From Enterobacteriaceae bacterium 4M9 (GTDB lineage Bacteria > Pseudomonadota > Gammaproteobacteria > Enterobacterales > Enterobacteriaceae), in assembly GCA_010092695.1 (NCBI GenBank), contig JAADJJ010000001.1:1922001-1986000 (forward strand): a stretch of 64,000 nucleotides of DNA. Reading direction: 5' to 3'. Made by a program: the position numbers and the translations under genes. Of this stretch, positions 53,459 through 62,957 are shown piece by piece; the first letter of the stretch is position 1; the number at the start of each line of letters is the position of its first letter. The notes beneath the pieces were generated by a model. It worked only from the letters and a program-made list of their open reading frames with translations, was not told the DNA's origin and did not search any database.

Positions 53459-56400
53459 TCAGAGCATAGTGTCAACATCATCGCTGTCTTCACCCGCGAC
53501 TACCGCGAGGGCAGAAGGGTTGATGGTGAAGATGCTATCCGGCAAGATGAAATTACGTAGCCTGAGCAGTTCCAGTGGGCCTTTTCCGGCTTCGGTGCGT
53601 AGCGTGTAATTAAGCATACGCCCGTCCTGTGCAGGCCAACTCAATCGCCAGCTGCTGCTTACGCCGGGATATGCGCTGACTTCTGCCGTATCCAGAAGGC
53701 GTATCAACCCCCAGGCTCCCGGCAGGTCTGCATACTGACGGGTACCCGCTTGTGAGCTGACCCAACTCAGCGTAGCACCGGGTGCTTCAGTGTCTCCCGG
53801 CCAGGCAAAGCGTTTCCACGCTGGCATCTGGTTCATATAGGCAAGCTTCTGGCTGTCAATCACAAGATGAGTTTCCACTATGCCTGCGGCTGTGCCCGGG
53901 CGTAACTCAAAGTGCAGTCCTGCCTCGCCTCGCGTAAATACCACATCAGAGATATTGCCCAGGGTGTTGACGGCACTAAGGAACGCAGGGTTGATGTTCA
54001 GCCCCTGGGCGTTGATGCTGTCTGGTACCCAGCGACTACCTTCACGGTGGAGTACGCCTCCCAGACGGCCCTGCAGGAACTGGGTGATACGCCCGGTGTC
54101 GGCGTTCAGGTAGCGCGCCAACAGCGGCAGTGACACTTCACTACTGACGTTTTTAAAGGGATAACGTCCGCCAAACGCCCGGTTCCATTCATCTACCACC
54201 GCCATGCGCCACTGAGCATTGAGGCTTTCTGCCGCAGGCATCAGTACGTGCTGCCACGCCTGCTCCATTGGCCTGACAAAGACCGTCTGGCCGAAACCGC
54301 TCCATTCTTGCCCCAGACCGGCGGCTACCAGGCTACCGTAGTCGCGGGTCTCGGTTAAATCTACAGCCTTGCCCTGAAACACAGTTTGGGCCAGCGTCTG
54401 GGTCATAGCCTGCGGGTCAGCAGCGTTAGTGACCTGCTGCAGGCGCAGACGTACCTGAGTAACACGGGTGAGGTAGGTTTGCAGACTGAGATTACTGCCT
54501 GCGCCCTGGCGCCCATCGATCAGTGCCAGCACGGGTCCGAAGGTCGCATCCAGTGGACCATGTGCGCCAGTGCTCTGGTCAATGGCGGGTTGTTTACTAC
54601 GCCCGAGCAAATTTTTTGCTGACTTCACCAGTGAGTCTGACAGTGCTTCGCCCGTCTGCCCGGTACGGCCCTGAATACTCAGGGTATTCATCAATGCAAC
54701 AAGTGGTGACTGGCGGACATCTGCCATTAGGGTGAGCTGGTCAATGGCGTCTGACAGCGTCGCCGGACGTTGTAATCTCAGGCTGTTAAGAAACGACAGC
54801 CAGGCTCCGCTATAGTCGGCAAAATAGCGTTCAGTCAGGCGTGCGCGTAGCGCATCAGGCGAACTCTCTGGTTGTGTGACGGCGCTGGAATCACTGAGCA
54901 CCCAGTCCATTTCTTCTCGACGAGAGCTGACTACCTTGTCAATAGCGGGCTGTATGGCTTCTTCCCAGGCCTGGCGGGTAAATACGCCTGGCACCACTTC
55001 GTCGGTACTGAACAGCGCTGCGGCGTCGGTATCGCCTGTCATATCAACAAGACGCAGGTCGGCAAACTGGTTTATGACTGTGGAAAGCATGGTCTGATAG
55101 AGAGTGGACTCACTGTTGCGCCGTCCCATCTGACGTACCAGCAGTGTGCGTACCTGTGCTACCAGATGGTCGTCTGCCTTAACGGCACCTTTCGGCTGTG
55201 CTGCAAGTGATGCTGCGTAAAAAGAGAGCAGCGACGGCCCGGTACCTCGCCAGAAGCCATCCGGCACACCAGGACGCTGCGGCCAGAGCTGAATGAGTGT
55301 ATCGCTAAACCAGGGAGTATCCATGTGGTCCGGGCGCGCCAGCATCAGATAAAGCTTGAGGCGGTCATAAGCGGCTTTTGCCTGTGCATCGCGCTGCGGG
55401 CTGTCCGGCGGCAGTGCCATCCAGGCACTGAGAGCCTGGTGAAGGTGCACTGCGGCGGCATCACGTAATAAAGGACGTGCACTTGAGTCATAGCGTATGC
55501 GTAGAGCATGCAATAGAGCGGTATTCTGATCCAATCCTGCCCGCATGTACCACGGTGTGCCGTGAGTTTCACGGTGCTGTAGCCGTCCCATGATGTCTTG
55601 TAGGTCGGCCAGCGCTTGCAGGCGTACCGTATCTGATTTACCTGGCTCGTTGAGTTGACGCAGCGGCACCTGTGTTTGCACCACCTGGCTGCGGTTAACC
55701 GCAAACGAAACTATCATTGCCGCTCCCCAAAGCATCATCAGTACGGCGGTGGCCACGCCTGCACCACGCATCCAGCTGAATCTGTCGCGACGCGGGCGTA
55801 ATCCAACCGGTAGTGCCGAGAGATGCTCTGGCAACGCGGCCCAGCGTCGGTCTTTTTTCCAGCGGTGCGGGCCCGGTGTTCCGGTGGAAGAGGGGGGACT
55901 AAACACCAGAGCGGCGAGCGGCAATGGGCGATATGGATTCAACATTGCACCCAGTGTATCGGCAATGTGCCCGGATTGACTGGACAGCAGTTCTGCCAGT
56001 CGTAGCAAAAAATTGTGTCTGATATCGCCGCAGATCTGTCGTACACCACTGTGTGTCAGAAGTGGCATCAGGGTCAGAAGTTCGTTCTCAAGTTGTTTAG
56101 GCAGGCAGCGTGCGGGCAATATGCAGGCTACGGGTTCAGTGACCGCGCTATCCTGCTGGCCTGTGTGTGGCTGGAGTGACCAGAGATAAAGTGGCAGTTT
56201 CCAACCTAACAGCGTATAGCGGTGGTGTATGCCTCGAATAAGGGTATCCATTGTTGCTTCAGAGAGCACCGGTGCGGTAAAGCCTGACTGCGGGCGTGTT
56301 GCCAGAGCAGAGGTGACCCATACCAGACCGTCTGCCGGGCGCCAGCGCAGTTTGCGCAGTGCACGTAACCACGGCTCATCGGTAGGCTGTGTCGGATCAC

Positions 56401-56881
56401 CGCCCCACAATAGCAGCGTACCGCGATCATCCTGCCAACGTTGGTTAGTGAGGCCGGGGGCAAGTTGTTCCACGTCAGAGATTGAGCCAGTAATGAGGAG
56501 AATATTAATTTTACGAAACCAGAAAAAACCATATTGGCGTTTCAAATGGCTACGAATGTCTTTCTGGATACTTAACTCTTCGCCGGAAGTGGTAACGGCT
56601 GAAGGTGAAGGAGATTCACCTGTTATCAGCTCAGGCTGGTATATGTTTTGTTCCTGACGTGTTTTATGCTGCGCCCAGGAGAAATGGATTATTCCAATAA
56701 GCAGTAATATGCCCCAGATACAGCCCCAGGTGACCCAGGCTGCTTCTTTTGTTATTCCGATTGCAATCAGTTTGTCCAGGCAGAAAAATAATACCAGCGC
56801 ACTAATAAGTGCCAGGCTGCCAATCATCAAAACGTAGCCAGAGAAGCTATAGCGCGGTTTAACTGACATTCCTGTTGTCAT
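53459..56881 (-). CDS. tssM: Type VI secretion inner-membrane protein TssM (IcmF/VasK/SciS)
   Basis: 1140 aa from the ATG at 56881, which overlaps the preceding gene's stop (ATGA). Seen: two N-terminal membrane segments (about 14-34 and 50-68), a cytosolic domain where no Walker A motif is visible (many IcmF proteins have one), a third membrane segment at about 373-395, and a large periplasmic region ending in the IcmF C-terminal domain that binds TssJ. Core of the JLM envelope complex. tssL, its usual partner, is not in this window. Confidence 0.92.
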   Translation of the reverse strand: MTTGMSVKPRYSFSGYVLMIGSLALISALVLFFCLDKLIAIGITKEAAWVTWGCIWGILLLIGIIHFSWAQHKTRQEQNIYQPELITGESPSPSAVTTSGEELSIQKDIRSHLKRQYGFFWFRKINILLITGSISDVEQLAPGLTNQRWQDDRGTLLLWGGDPTQPTDEPWLRALRKLRWRPADGLVWVTSALATRPQSGFTAPVLSEATMDTLIRGIHHRYTLLGWKLPLYLWSLQPHTGQQDSAVTEPVACILPARCLPKQLENELLTLMPLLTHSGVRQICGDIRHNFLLRLAELLSSQSGHIADTLGAMLNPYRPLPLAALVFSPPSSTGTPGPHRWKKDRRWAALPEHLSALPVGLRPRRDRFSWMRGAGVATAVLMMLWGAAMIVSFAVNRSQVVQTQVPLRQLNEPGKSDTVRLQALADLQDIMGRLQHRETHGTPWYMRAGLDQNTALLHALRIRYDSSARPLLRDAAAVHLHQALSAWMALPPDSPQRDAQAKAAYDRLKLYLMLARPDHMDTPWFSDTLIQLWPQRPGVPDGFWRGTGPSLLSFYAASLAAQPKGAVKADDHLVAQVRTLLVRQMGRRNSESTLYQTMLSTVINQFADLRLVDMTGDTDAAALFSTDEVVPGVFTRQAWEEAIQPAIDKVVSSRREEMDWVLSDSSAVTQPESSPDALRARLTERYFADYSGAWLSFLNSLRLQRPATLSDAIDQLTLMADVRQSPLVALMNTLSIQGRTGQTGEALSDSLVKSAKNLLGRSKQPAIDQSTGAHGPLDATFGPVLALIDGRQGAGSNLSLQTYLTRVTQVRLRLQQVTNAADPQAMTQTLAQTVFQGKAVDLTETRDYGSLVAAGLGQEWSGFGQTVFVRPMEQAWQHVLMPAAESLNAQWRMAVVDEWNRAFGGRYPFKNVSSEVSLPLLARYLNADTGRITQFLQGRLGGVLHREGSRWVPDSINAQGLNINPAFLSAVNTLGNISDVVFTRGEAGLHFELRPGTAAGIVETHLVIDSQKLAYMNQMPAWKRFAWPGDTEAPGATLSWVSSQAGTRQYADLPGAWGLIRLLDTAEVSAYPGVSSSWRLSWPAQDGRMLNYTLRTEAGKGPLELLRLRNFILPDSIFTINPSALAVVAGEDSDDVDTML

Positions 56882-57999
56882 AAGAATAGGTCCCGGGTAA
56901 TAAGACAAAGTGTATATTGATTTTGTGAATTAGATGAGAGCAGTAGCTGCATTTTATCTGTGTTTATAGCCGCGTCGCTGAGAAGAGCAATAGAAATCGG
57001 GAACATCAGAGGGCCTGGAGGGCCAAAAGAATGATCCAGTGACAAGCAGGGCATTCTGTTAGATAGTGGCCAGTCTTTTGATGTAGCATATTGAACAAAC
57101 TCGGCCCGGCAATCAGCATTGGTTCCTGACAACCAAATATGCTGCATTTGTCCATAATATAGCCGGTTATATTCAATCAACCTGTCCAGACCTTGTTGTA
57201 AATTATCTGTGGTTAGCTCGCGGCCAACCCCCGCCAGAACAGACATGGAATGTTTGCGGGCAAATTCGGCTGACGTTATCAATTGGCCAGTCACAAATTC
57301 ACTGTAAGCTTTATTTTGTTCCCCATGCCAGTCCTGTAGACATAGCACAAGTATGAGGGAGTCAATATTATCGTCATAACTGGAATATAGCTCACTGGCA
57401 GAATTAACTACTTCTGGGTACAAGTCCCATATCTCATAAACAACTTCTGAAACCAGTTCATCAATGTAGCCAGGTAAGAAAACGATTTTTACTGAAGATA
57501 AATGGCAACGATATTCTGCACAATGCGCTTCACATTGCTCGTCGATAAATTTCAACCTTGCACTAAGGCTCTGTAATTCAGTAGCAAGGGCCAAAGCTCG
57601 TGCTTTTTTTGGATAGGCGGGGATATCAGCGTGCTTACCCAATAATGCTAAAACTCCCTCTTTTTCGGGAGTGAGAACAACATTTGCCACTACTGCCAGT
57701 TGCTGCATACTCCATAACTGCCAGTTATATTTTGTTTTATGTGTTTCCTCTTGCCACAACAATGCCCGGTTTACTGATTGTTCATATCGGTAAAATGCAA
57801 CACTAAAAGCCAATATCCAGAGGAGAAAAGCAGGTAATGCACCATACAGAAGGGCCTGAGTATAAGTGGTGACTTTGCCAATAAACAGCGCCAGCAGAAT
57901 GCCAGTGATAATCAGAATGCAAAAAATACAGAGCCATAACTTCATATGTGGACGATGCAATGCGTTCCTGGCTGGAATGTCGGGAATAGGCCATTGCAT
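56878..57999 (-). CDS. Type VI locus membrane protein of unknown function
   Basis: 373 aa. I do not recognise the family. Seen: two adjacent membrane segments (about 19-41 and 48-69) near the N-terminus, then about 300 soluble residues with DSLILVLCLQDWHG near 215 and GRELTTDNLQQGLDRL near 255. It starts 3 bases after the PAAR gene's stop direction and overlaps tssM by 4 bases, so it is translationally coupled to tssM and probably works with the envelope complex or with loading of the PAAR protein. Confidence 0.8.
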   Translation of the reverse strand: MQWPIPDIPARNALHRPHMKLWLCIFCILIITGILLALFIGKVTTYTQALLYGALPAFLLWILAFSVAFYRYEQSVNRALLWQEETHKTKYNWQLWSMQQLAVVANVVLTPEKEGVLALLGKHADIPAYPKKARALALATELQSLSARLKFIDEQCEAHCAEYRCHLSSVKIVFLPGYIDELVSEVVYEIWDLYPEVVNSASELYSSYDDNIDSLILVLCLQDWHGEQNKAYSEFVTGQLITSAEFARKHSMSVLAGVGRELTTDNLQQGLDRLIEYNRLYYGQMQHIWLSGTNADCRAEFVQYATSKDWPLSNRMPCLSLDHSFGPPGPLMFPISIALLSDAAINTDKMQLLLSSNSQNQYTLCLITRDLFL

Positions 58000-58001
58000 A
58001 A

Positions 58002-58262
58002 TTACGACTCAACACAGGTATCAGTATATGTACTGATAACTCTACAACCACAGGCACACAGGCTTCCATCAACCACGACAGCAATTCCGTTGTCCATAAC
58101 TGTAGTATCACCTTCGATGATATTGTTTGGACCATGAGCCGGACAGGAAACCCGGTCACCCAATAGAGCAACCTGAATACCATTAATGAACATTGATGCA
58201 GAGGCTGAAATTACTTTTCCCCCATGTGTGGTGGCATCTCCCATACAAACTAATGCTGGCAT
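58002..58262 (-). CDS. PAAR-domain spike-tip protein
   Basis: 86 aa, a single PAAR domain with no toxin extension. Seen: GDATTHGGKV at the start, GDRVSCPAHGPNNIIEGD in the middle and VVDGSLCACGCRV at the end, with the Cys/His set that binds Zn at the cone tip. Known: sharpens the VgrG trimer of the T6SS tube. The vgrG gene directly upstream is destroyed, so this protein would have to pair with a VgrG made elsewhere. Confidence 0.9.
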   Translation of the reverse strand: MPALVCMGDATTHGGKVISASASMFINGIQVALLGDRVSCPAHGPNNIIEGDTTVMDNGIAVVVDGSLCACGCRVISTYTDTCVES

Positions 58263-58355
58263 TATTTTTCTCCTTAATCCTTAAGGCACAAGGGTGTACG
58301 CGAATAGAATGTCTTATTCGCGTCAAATAAATATAAATTCATCCTCACTGTGTTT

Positions 58356-58887
58356 TTATATTGTATGAGTAGAAAACATTCCCATTTCAGCCAGTAAACG
58401 CTGGATAAAATCATAGTTGTACCTGGTACTGGTTTGTTTGCTCGTATCGGGAATAGCTTTTGTATTAGTGTAAACCTGTATTCCCGGCCCTGGAACCCAG
58501 ACTCTTTCAGTACTTGTACAACCACATCAGTAAAAATAAGCGGTGGGCGCGACACTGTTTATCTGACAAAGTAAGTTTTGGCTCAAATGTGATTTGATGG
58601 AGCTACTGAACCGCTTAAAACAAGTTACGACTGCGTACACGACTTTTATACTTCAGGGCCGTGTAACGAACCGGTGCGCTTCGCGAGCGTCGCATCTTTA
58701 TGCAGTATCTGATTAGGCAATGTGGCTTTGTCCGTGCTGGTAAAACAGACACCATAATTGTAAATGTCATGCAGCCCTTCATTTCCGGTAAAACTTTCAA
58801 CATCCAGTGCGGATGAATAATGGGGTATGTTCAGGAGACAACAATAAAGAGGAGTAGTTAATCGTTAAGCATTGATGTCAGTTTCAT
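58356..58887 (-). pseudogene. Wrecked vgrG (tssI) N-terminal fragment
   Basis: A good start (AAGGAGAG then ATG at 58887) opens a 9-codon frame that ends in TAA. Shifted frames then give SSALDVESFTGNEGLHDIYN and CFTSTDKATLPNQILHKDAT (about 58829-58646), IFTDVVVQVLKESGFQGRE (about 58530) and YNYDFIQRLLAEMGMF (about 58400). Together these follow the order of the VgrG gp27-like N-terminal domain, but with at least three frame changes, stops and missing DNA. The spike body and C-terminus are gone. Confidence 0.78.
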
Positions 58888-59983
58888 CTTTTCTCTCCTT
58901 GAAAAGCATTGCTTTTTCCACTGAGGTGCGTCAGGGGATGGTGCTGAAAAAAATCACATCTTTGTTATTGATAGCGTATTCAATCCAGGAAATGCTAAAA
59001 GTGCAGGTGAAGAGGATAATTATCACTGTCTATTATTTTGTGCGGCTTTCAGTGTGCCATGTATGTTGTAGGTATGAGGTTTTTTTTACGTTTTGCGCAG
59101 TATCTCACTGGCTCGGCCAGTATCACTAGCAGGGCATACAGATTTAAATAAATAAGACTGCAACGTCTCGTTAAAGAATCTCTCGCAGTGGCGAGAAGAG
59201 AGGAAGATACTTGCCTCAGTCTTGCTTTTAAGCGCTATTGTCAATCGATATTGCCAGGGATAAAACCATGCATGGGAAAATTTACGGGGTCAGCATTAAC
59301 TAAGAATTTTCGTTCATGACTGTATCAGGAAATACCTGAATCCCGATAGTGCAAGAAGAAGCAGAACATGGCTGAAGCTCACCGGGTTTCGTTGTGAGTT
59401 TAGATGACCGCAGGTACCGGGTATGCTACCGCCCGTAGCCGTAAGCCAGGCCCATGAGGCAGAAAAAACGTAATAACTGCATTCTGCTACCGTCAGCACT
59501 TAGTAGCGATATCTTTTCGTCGCGAATGTTGATTCTCAAGAACTGAGTAAAAACATAAAGATGAGTATTTAAAACATAATGAAGAACGTTGTAAAGTTAA
59601 ATAATATAATTATAGGGTGAAATTAATAAATGCTGTTAATAGGATGTAAATAATGCATTCACGTCGTGAATGATATGACGATAATCTCTTTGATGCCGGT
59701 GATCTACTCGTGTTGAGTGAGAGGGAAATGCAGTGTTTTAATGTTATGCCTTGCAATATATGAGCATCCAATAAAATATCTATTTCTATTATTATTGTAA
59801 TAAAAGTATTTAATACTGATAAATAATTTGAAAAAAGAAAAATATTACATGCTGATCTCCATTAGCGTCCACATACATGTGGCGGGCACCCTCTTGTCGA
59901 ATCTGCCATATAAAGATCAGAAAGTTTTCGCTGTAGGCTTACGCTTGTCCGGGTTTGTGAAACGAAGAAGCCATTCATCCCTT
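58888..59983. other. AT-rich region without genes between vgrG remnant and sanA
   Basis: About 1.1 kb. Open frames here are short and have no recognisable motif or good ribosome site. GC content is visibly low from 59520 to 59870. A 17-base palindrome, CATTCACG-T-CGTGAATG, sits at 59656-59672. No tRNA, IS ends or T6SS remnants could be recognised. Confidence 0.6.
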
Positions 59984-60733
59984 TCAGAGCGACGTTTGCG
60001 CTTTGATCGCCCCCTTCTGCTCCATTTTCTTCTGCAACTCCAGCAGCTGCTCCGGCGTCACCGCCGGATAACCTTGGGTGTTTTCCGGCACGGCGGTATG
60101 TGATGGAATCGGCACCAGCGGGCCGAGAAAGCGGGGTTCGCGTTTGAAAATATACAAATCCGCGAGTGCGCCCAGGCGTGCGCCAAACTCACGCAGGCGC
60201 ACCGTCAGCATATTTTTGGGTGATGGCACAGCGTAACATTGCGCCTGAATGCCCATGTGCAGCGCAATAAATAACGCCCGCTCGCAGTGAAAACGCTGAG
60301 TGATAATGATGAAGTCGTTAGTATCAAACACTTTGCGGGTGCGCACAATCGAGTCCAGCGTGCGAAACCCGGCATAATCAAGCACGATGTCGGCTGGGTT
60401 GACGCCTGCGGCAATCAGGTCGCGGCGCATGGTCACGGGCTCGTTGTAGCTTTGTTGGGCGTTATCACCGCTTAACAGCAGATAGTCTACTTTGCCGCTA
60501 TTGTAAGCGTTTATCGCGCCCTGAATACGGTAGCGGTAATACTGGTTAATGACCCCGGTGCGGTAATATTTGGCGGTGCCGAGTACCACGCCCACCTGGC
60601 GCCAGGGCAGGTCCTGGATTTCGTCATACACGTAGGGCGCGGTTTTCCAGCTTATCCAGCGGTCGAGCGCCAGCGCTGATAACAGTATCAGGCCGGTGAC
60701 GATAAGCAGGCTGTAAAACAGGCGCTTTAACAT
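59984..60733 (-). CDS. sanA: SanA/ElyC/YdcF-type DUF218 membrane protein SanA
   Basis: 249 aa from the ATG at 60733 (E. coli 239; the extra residues are at the C-terminus). Seen: one N-terminal membrane anchor, then a DUF218 domain with VVLGTAKYYRTGVINQYYRYR near residue 50, LLLSGDNAQQSYNEP near 85 and RTRKVFDTNDFIIITQ near 130. Known: helps the envelope barrier; multicopy sanA restores vancomycin exclusion in E. coli mutants. Monocistronic. Confidence 0.94.
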   Translation of the reverse strand: MLKRLFYSLLIVTGLILLSALALDRWISWKTAPYVYDEIQDLPWRQVGVVLGTAKYYRTGVINQYYRYRIQGAINAYNSGKVDYLLLSGDNAQQSYNEPVTMRRDLIAAGVNPADIVLDYAGFRTLDSIVRTRKVFDTNDFIIITQRFHCERALFIALHMGIQAQCYAVPSPKNMLTVRLREFGARLGALADLYIFKREPRFLGPLVPIPSHTAVPENTQGYPAVTPEQLLELQKKMEQKGAIKAQTSL

Positions 60734-60851
60734 GGACTTGCAGACTCGACAGAAGGGCAAAATTTCACCCAAGGCTACTTTATCCACCGAAGCGGCGCAA
60801 CTGAGGGGAGCACGATTGCGGCAATTTTCACCGCGTTACGCGTCAGTTTCC

Positions 60852-61736
60852 TCAAGGTAGCAGCACGCGATCGAGGCTCAGGCACCCAAGTGTTCGCAGT
60901 ACGGCAACGGTGGATTCCCACTGGGTGATGGGGGCATCCGGGCGCTCCGCCAGCAGTGCGCGCGCAATATCCGTACTTTCATATCCATTAAGGTACGCCA
61001 CGTTCAGTGCAGCCTGCAACGGCGGCAGCGAGGGGTTATAGGCGGCGTTTTCGGCGTAGCTGCCGCAAATGAATATGCCGTCTTTCATCTCCAGCGCAAC
61101 ACCGGAAGGTGACTGGCTGTAAGGTGCATGGCTGCGGTTAGCCGCGGCGATAGCGGCCTGGCTCAGGGCATCACCCTCAGGGGTAAAGCCGTGATTCTCT
61201 TCGTCGAGCAAGCGCGTGGTGATATCAAGGTCAACAGGGCCGAAGGCATCCGGCAGGTAATCACCCAGCGTGGTGGGCTGACGGCCCGGTAAATCAATGC
61301 GTAAATCCGTGCCGCTATTTAGTTCGTTCATAAACTGGCGGCAGTGGCCGCACGGCGTGTAGTTCACGGTAATGGCCGCAAGCTGCTTCTCCCCGCACAG
61401 CCAGGCGTGGGTGACAGCGCTCTGTTCAGCATGAATGGTCTGTTGCAGCATAGTGCCGGGGAATTCCATATTGGCCCCGAAGTAGAGATTACCGCTGATG
61501 CCACGGGCTATGGCGCCGACGTGGAAGTGAGAAATTGCCGGGCGTGCACAGGCGGCAGCGAGCGGGAGCAGAGCAAAGGCCAGCGTTGCATCATCCATAC
61601 CGGTTTGTTGCCTGAGTGATGCCACGTCCTGTGCGTTCAGCATGGCAGGGAAGTGGTCAATATCAATCAGGGGATGGAGCGCAGATTGCAGGTTCGCGGG
61701 AAGCTGTGCAAAGACGCTTTCAAAACGTGGATGCAT
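60852..61736 (-). CDS. cdd: Cytidine deaminase Cdd
   Basis: 294 aa, the E. coli length of the dimeric two-domain enzyme. Seen: catalytic zinc motif HAEQSAVTHAW near residue 102 and PCGHCRQFMNEL near 128 in the first domain, with a degenerate second domain. Reaction: cytidine or deoxycytidine to uridine or deoxyuridine plus ammonia. The promoter carries CRP and CytR-type sites (61768-61832). Confidence 0.97.
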   Translation of the reverse strand: MHPRFESVFAQLPANLQSALHPLIDIDHFPAMLNAQDVASLRQQTGMDDATLAFALLPLAAACARPAISHFHVGAIARGISGNLYFGANMEFPGTMLQQTIHAEQSAVTHAWLCGEKQLAAITVNYTPCGHCRQFMNELNSGTDLRIDLPGRQPTTLGDYLPDAFGPVDLDITTRLLDEENHGFTPEGDALSQAAIAAANRSHAPYSQSPSGVALEMKDGIFICGSYAENAAYNPSLPPLQAALNVAYLNGYESTDIARALLAERPDAPITQWESTVAVLRTLGCLSLDRVLLP

Positions 61737-61767
61737 GGCGGGCCTCAGGTCAGGTTATTGGAACCGT

Positions 61768-61832
61768 ATTTTACGGTGCGATCCGCCTGTTATATGCGAC
61801 TTTAATCACAATAAAAATGCAACTAATGCAAT
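61768..61832 (-). promoter_or_regulatory. cdd promoter: CRP site and CytR octamers
   Basis: Minus-strand reading: two CytR-type octamers, ATTGCATT (61832-61825) and GTTGCATT (61823-61816), in direct repeat one base apart; then a CRP site TGTGA-N6-TCGCA (61810-61795); then a TAAAAT -10 (61773-61768). A start near 61761 would put CRP at -41.5. Co-regulation by CRP and CytR is known for E. coli cdd. Confidence 0.75.
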
Positions 61833-61863
61833 TTTTCGTAATTTTACGAGCCGATGATAAGGG

Positions 61864-62559
61864 CTAGCCGAAAACCTGCACAATCACGGGGAATAAAAAC
61901 GGTGCCAGCAGGGAGGTAATAATGCCGCAGATTACCAGCGCCAGTGAACCAAATGCGCCTTCCTGATAGTCCAACTCGGCGCAGCGTGCGGTGCCAAGCG
62001 CGTGCGAGGCGGTGCCCATCGCCAACCCGCGTGAAGCTTTGGTGCTGATGTGCATCATATTCAGTAATGCGTGGCCGAACACGGCGCCAAGAATACCGAC
62101 AAAAATCACGCACACGGCGCTGATAGCCGGAATGCCGCCAATGCTGCCGCCAACGGCCATCGCAATCGGTGTGGTTACCGATTTCGGCAATACGGAGGCG
62201 GCGATTTGCGGCGTAGCGCCCATCAGCAGCGCCATCGCCGTGCCGCTAATCATGGCAACCAGGCTGCCGATAAAGCAGATAGAAATAATGGACTTCCAGC
62301 GTGCGCGAATCTGATGCAACTGCTCATACAGTGGAAAAGCCAGCGCCACGACCGCAGGCTGAAGCAGGTCGTTAAGTACTTTGCTGCCGCTAAAGTAACG
62401 CTCGTAGCCAATACCGCTTACTACCAGCAGCGGGATGATCACCGCCATTGACACCAGCAGCGGGTTGAGTAGCGGTGTTTTAAACCAGCTACCGAGGCGA
62501 CGTGCGCCAAAGAACACAAGCAACGTTAACGGTAGCGACCACCAGATATTTTCCATCAT
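61864..62559 (-). CDS. yohK: LrgB/CidB family membrane protein YohK
   Basis: 231 aa, the E. coli length. Seen: six or seven hydrophobic segments, PKSVTTPIAMAVGGSIGGIPA near residue 120 and GTASHALGTARCAELDYQEGAF near 180, the LrgB hallmarks. Known of the family: LrgAB/CidAB pairs affect murein hydrolase activity or export small organic acids such as pyruvate. Starts 4 bases inside the yohJ end. Confidence 0.94.
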   Translation of the reverse strand: MMENIWWSLPLTLLVFFGARRLGSWFKTPLLNPLLVSMAVIIPLLVVSGIGYERYFSGSKVLNDLLQPAVVALAFPLYEQLHQIRARWKSIISICFIGSLVAMISGTAMALLMGATPQIAASVLPKSVTTPIAMAVGGSIGGIPAISAVCVIFVGILGAVFGHALLNMMHISTKASRGLAMGTASHALGTARCAELDYQEGAFGSLALVICGIITSLLAPFLFPVIVQVFG

Positions 62560-62957
62560 TTTTCGTTCACCTCATCCTGGCCGACCACTTTGCGCTCGCC
62601 GTGAATAAGGTGAGAACTCCAGCTTACTACGACTAACACAACCAATGTGCTCACTGTGCAGGAGACAACAATCGGGCCAAACTGGGCGCTCAGCAGGTCG
62701 TAATACTGCATCACGCCTACGCCAACGGGCACGAACAGCAGCGCCATATAGCGAATCAGCAGGTGACAGCCGGGTTTCACCCAGCGCGCGGGCAGGATTT
62801 GTAGCGACAGCAGCAAAAACAGAATCAACATACCGATGATGCTGCCGGGGATGGTGATGGGCAGCAGCGCGGCGAGGGCGATACCGGCGTAAAGGCAGGC
62901 GTAAATCAGCAGGAAAGCCCGCAGATAGTGCCAGAGAAGGGTCAATGTATTACGCAT
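62556..62957 (-). CDS. yohJ: LrgA/CidA family holin-like protein YohJ
   Basis: 133 aa from the ATG at 62957 (E. coli 132). GAGG lies 9 bases upstream; the ATG at 62966 abuts the same GAGG and is too close. Seen: four hydrophobic segments and LLPITIPGSIIGMLILFLLL near residue 30, the LrgA signature. Forms an operon with yohK (ATGA overlap). Confidence 0.92.
   Translation of the reverse strand: MRNTLTLLWHYLRAFLLIYACLYAGIALAALLPITIPGSIIGMLILFLLLSLQILPARWVKPGCHLLIRYMALLFVPVGVGVMQYYDLLSAQFGPIVVSCTVSTLVVLVVVSWSSHLIHGERKVVGQDEVNEK

Noticed and set aside
58274..58555. A stand-alone 93-residue minus-strand protein
   Set aside because: Its first half matches a VgrG block and then shifts out of frame, so it is part of the vgrG pseudogene.
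58872..59129. Plus-strand 85-residue frame
   Set aside because: Runs antisense through the vgrG start region into AT-rich DNA; low-complexity hydrophobic translation without a ribosome site.
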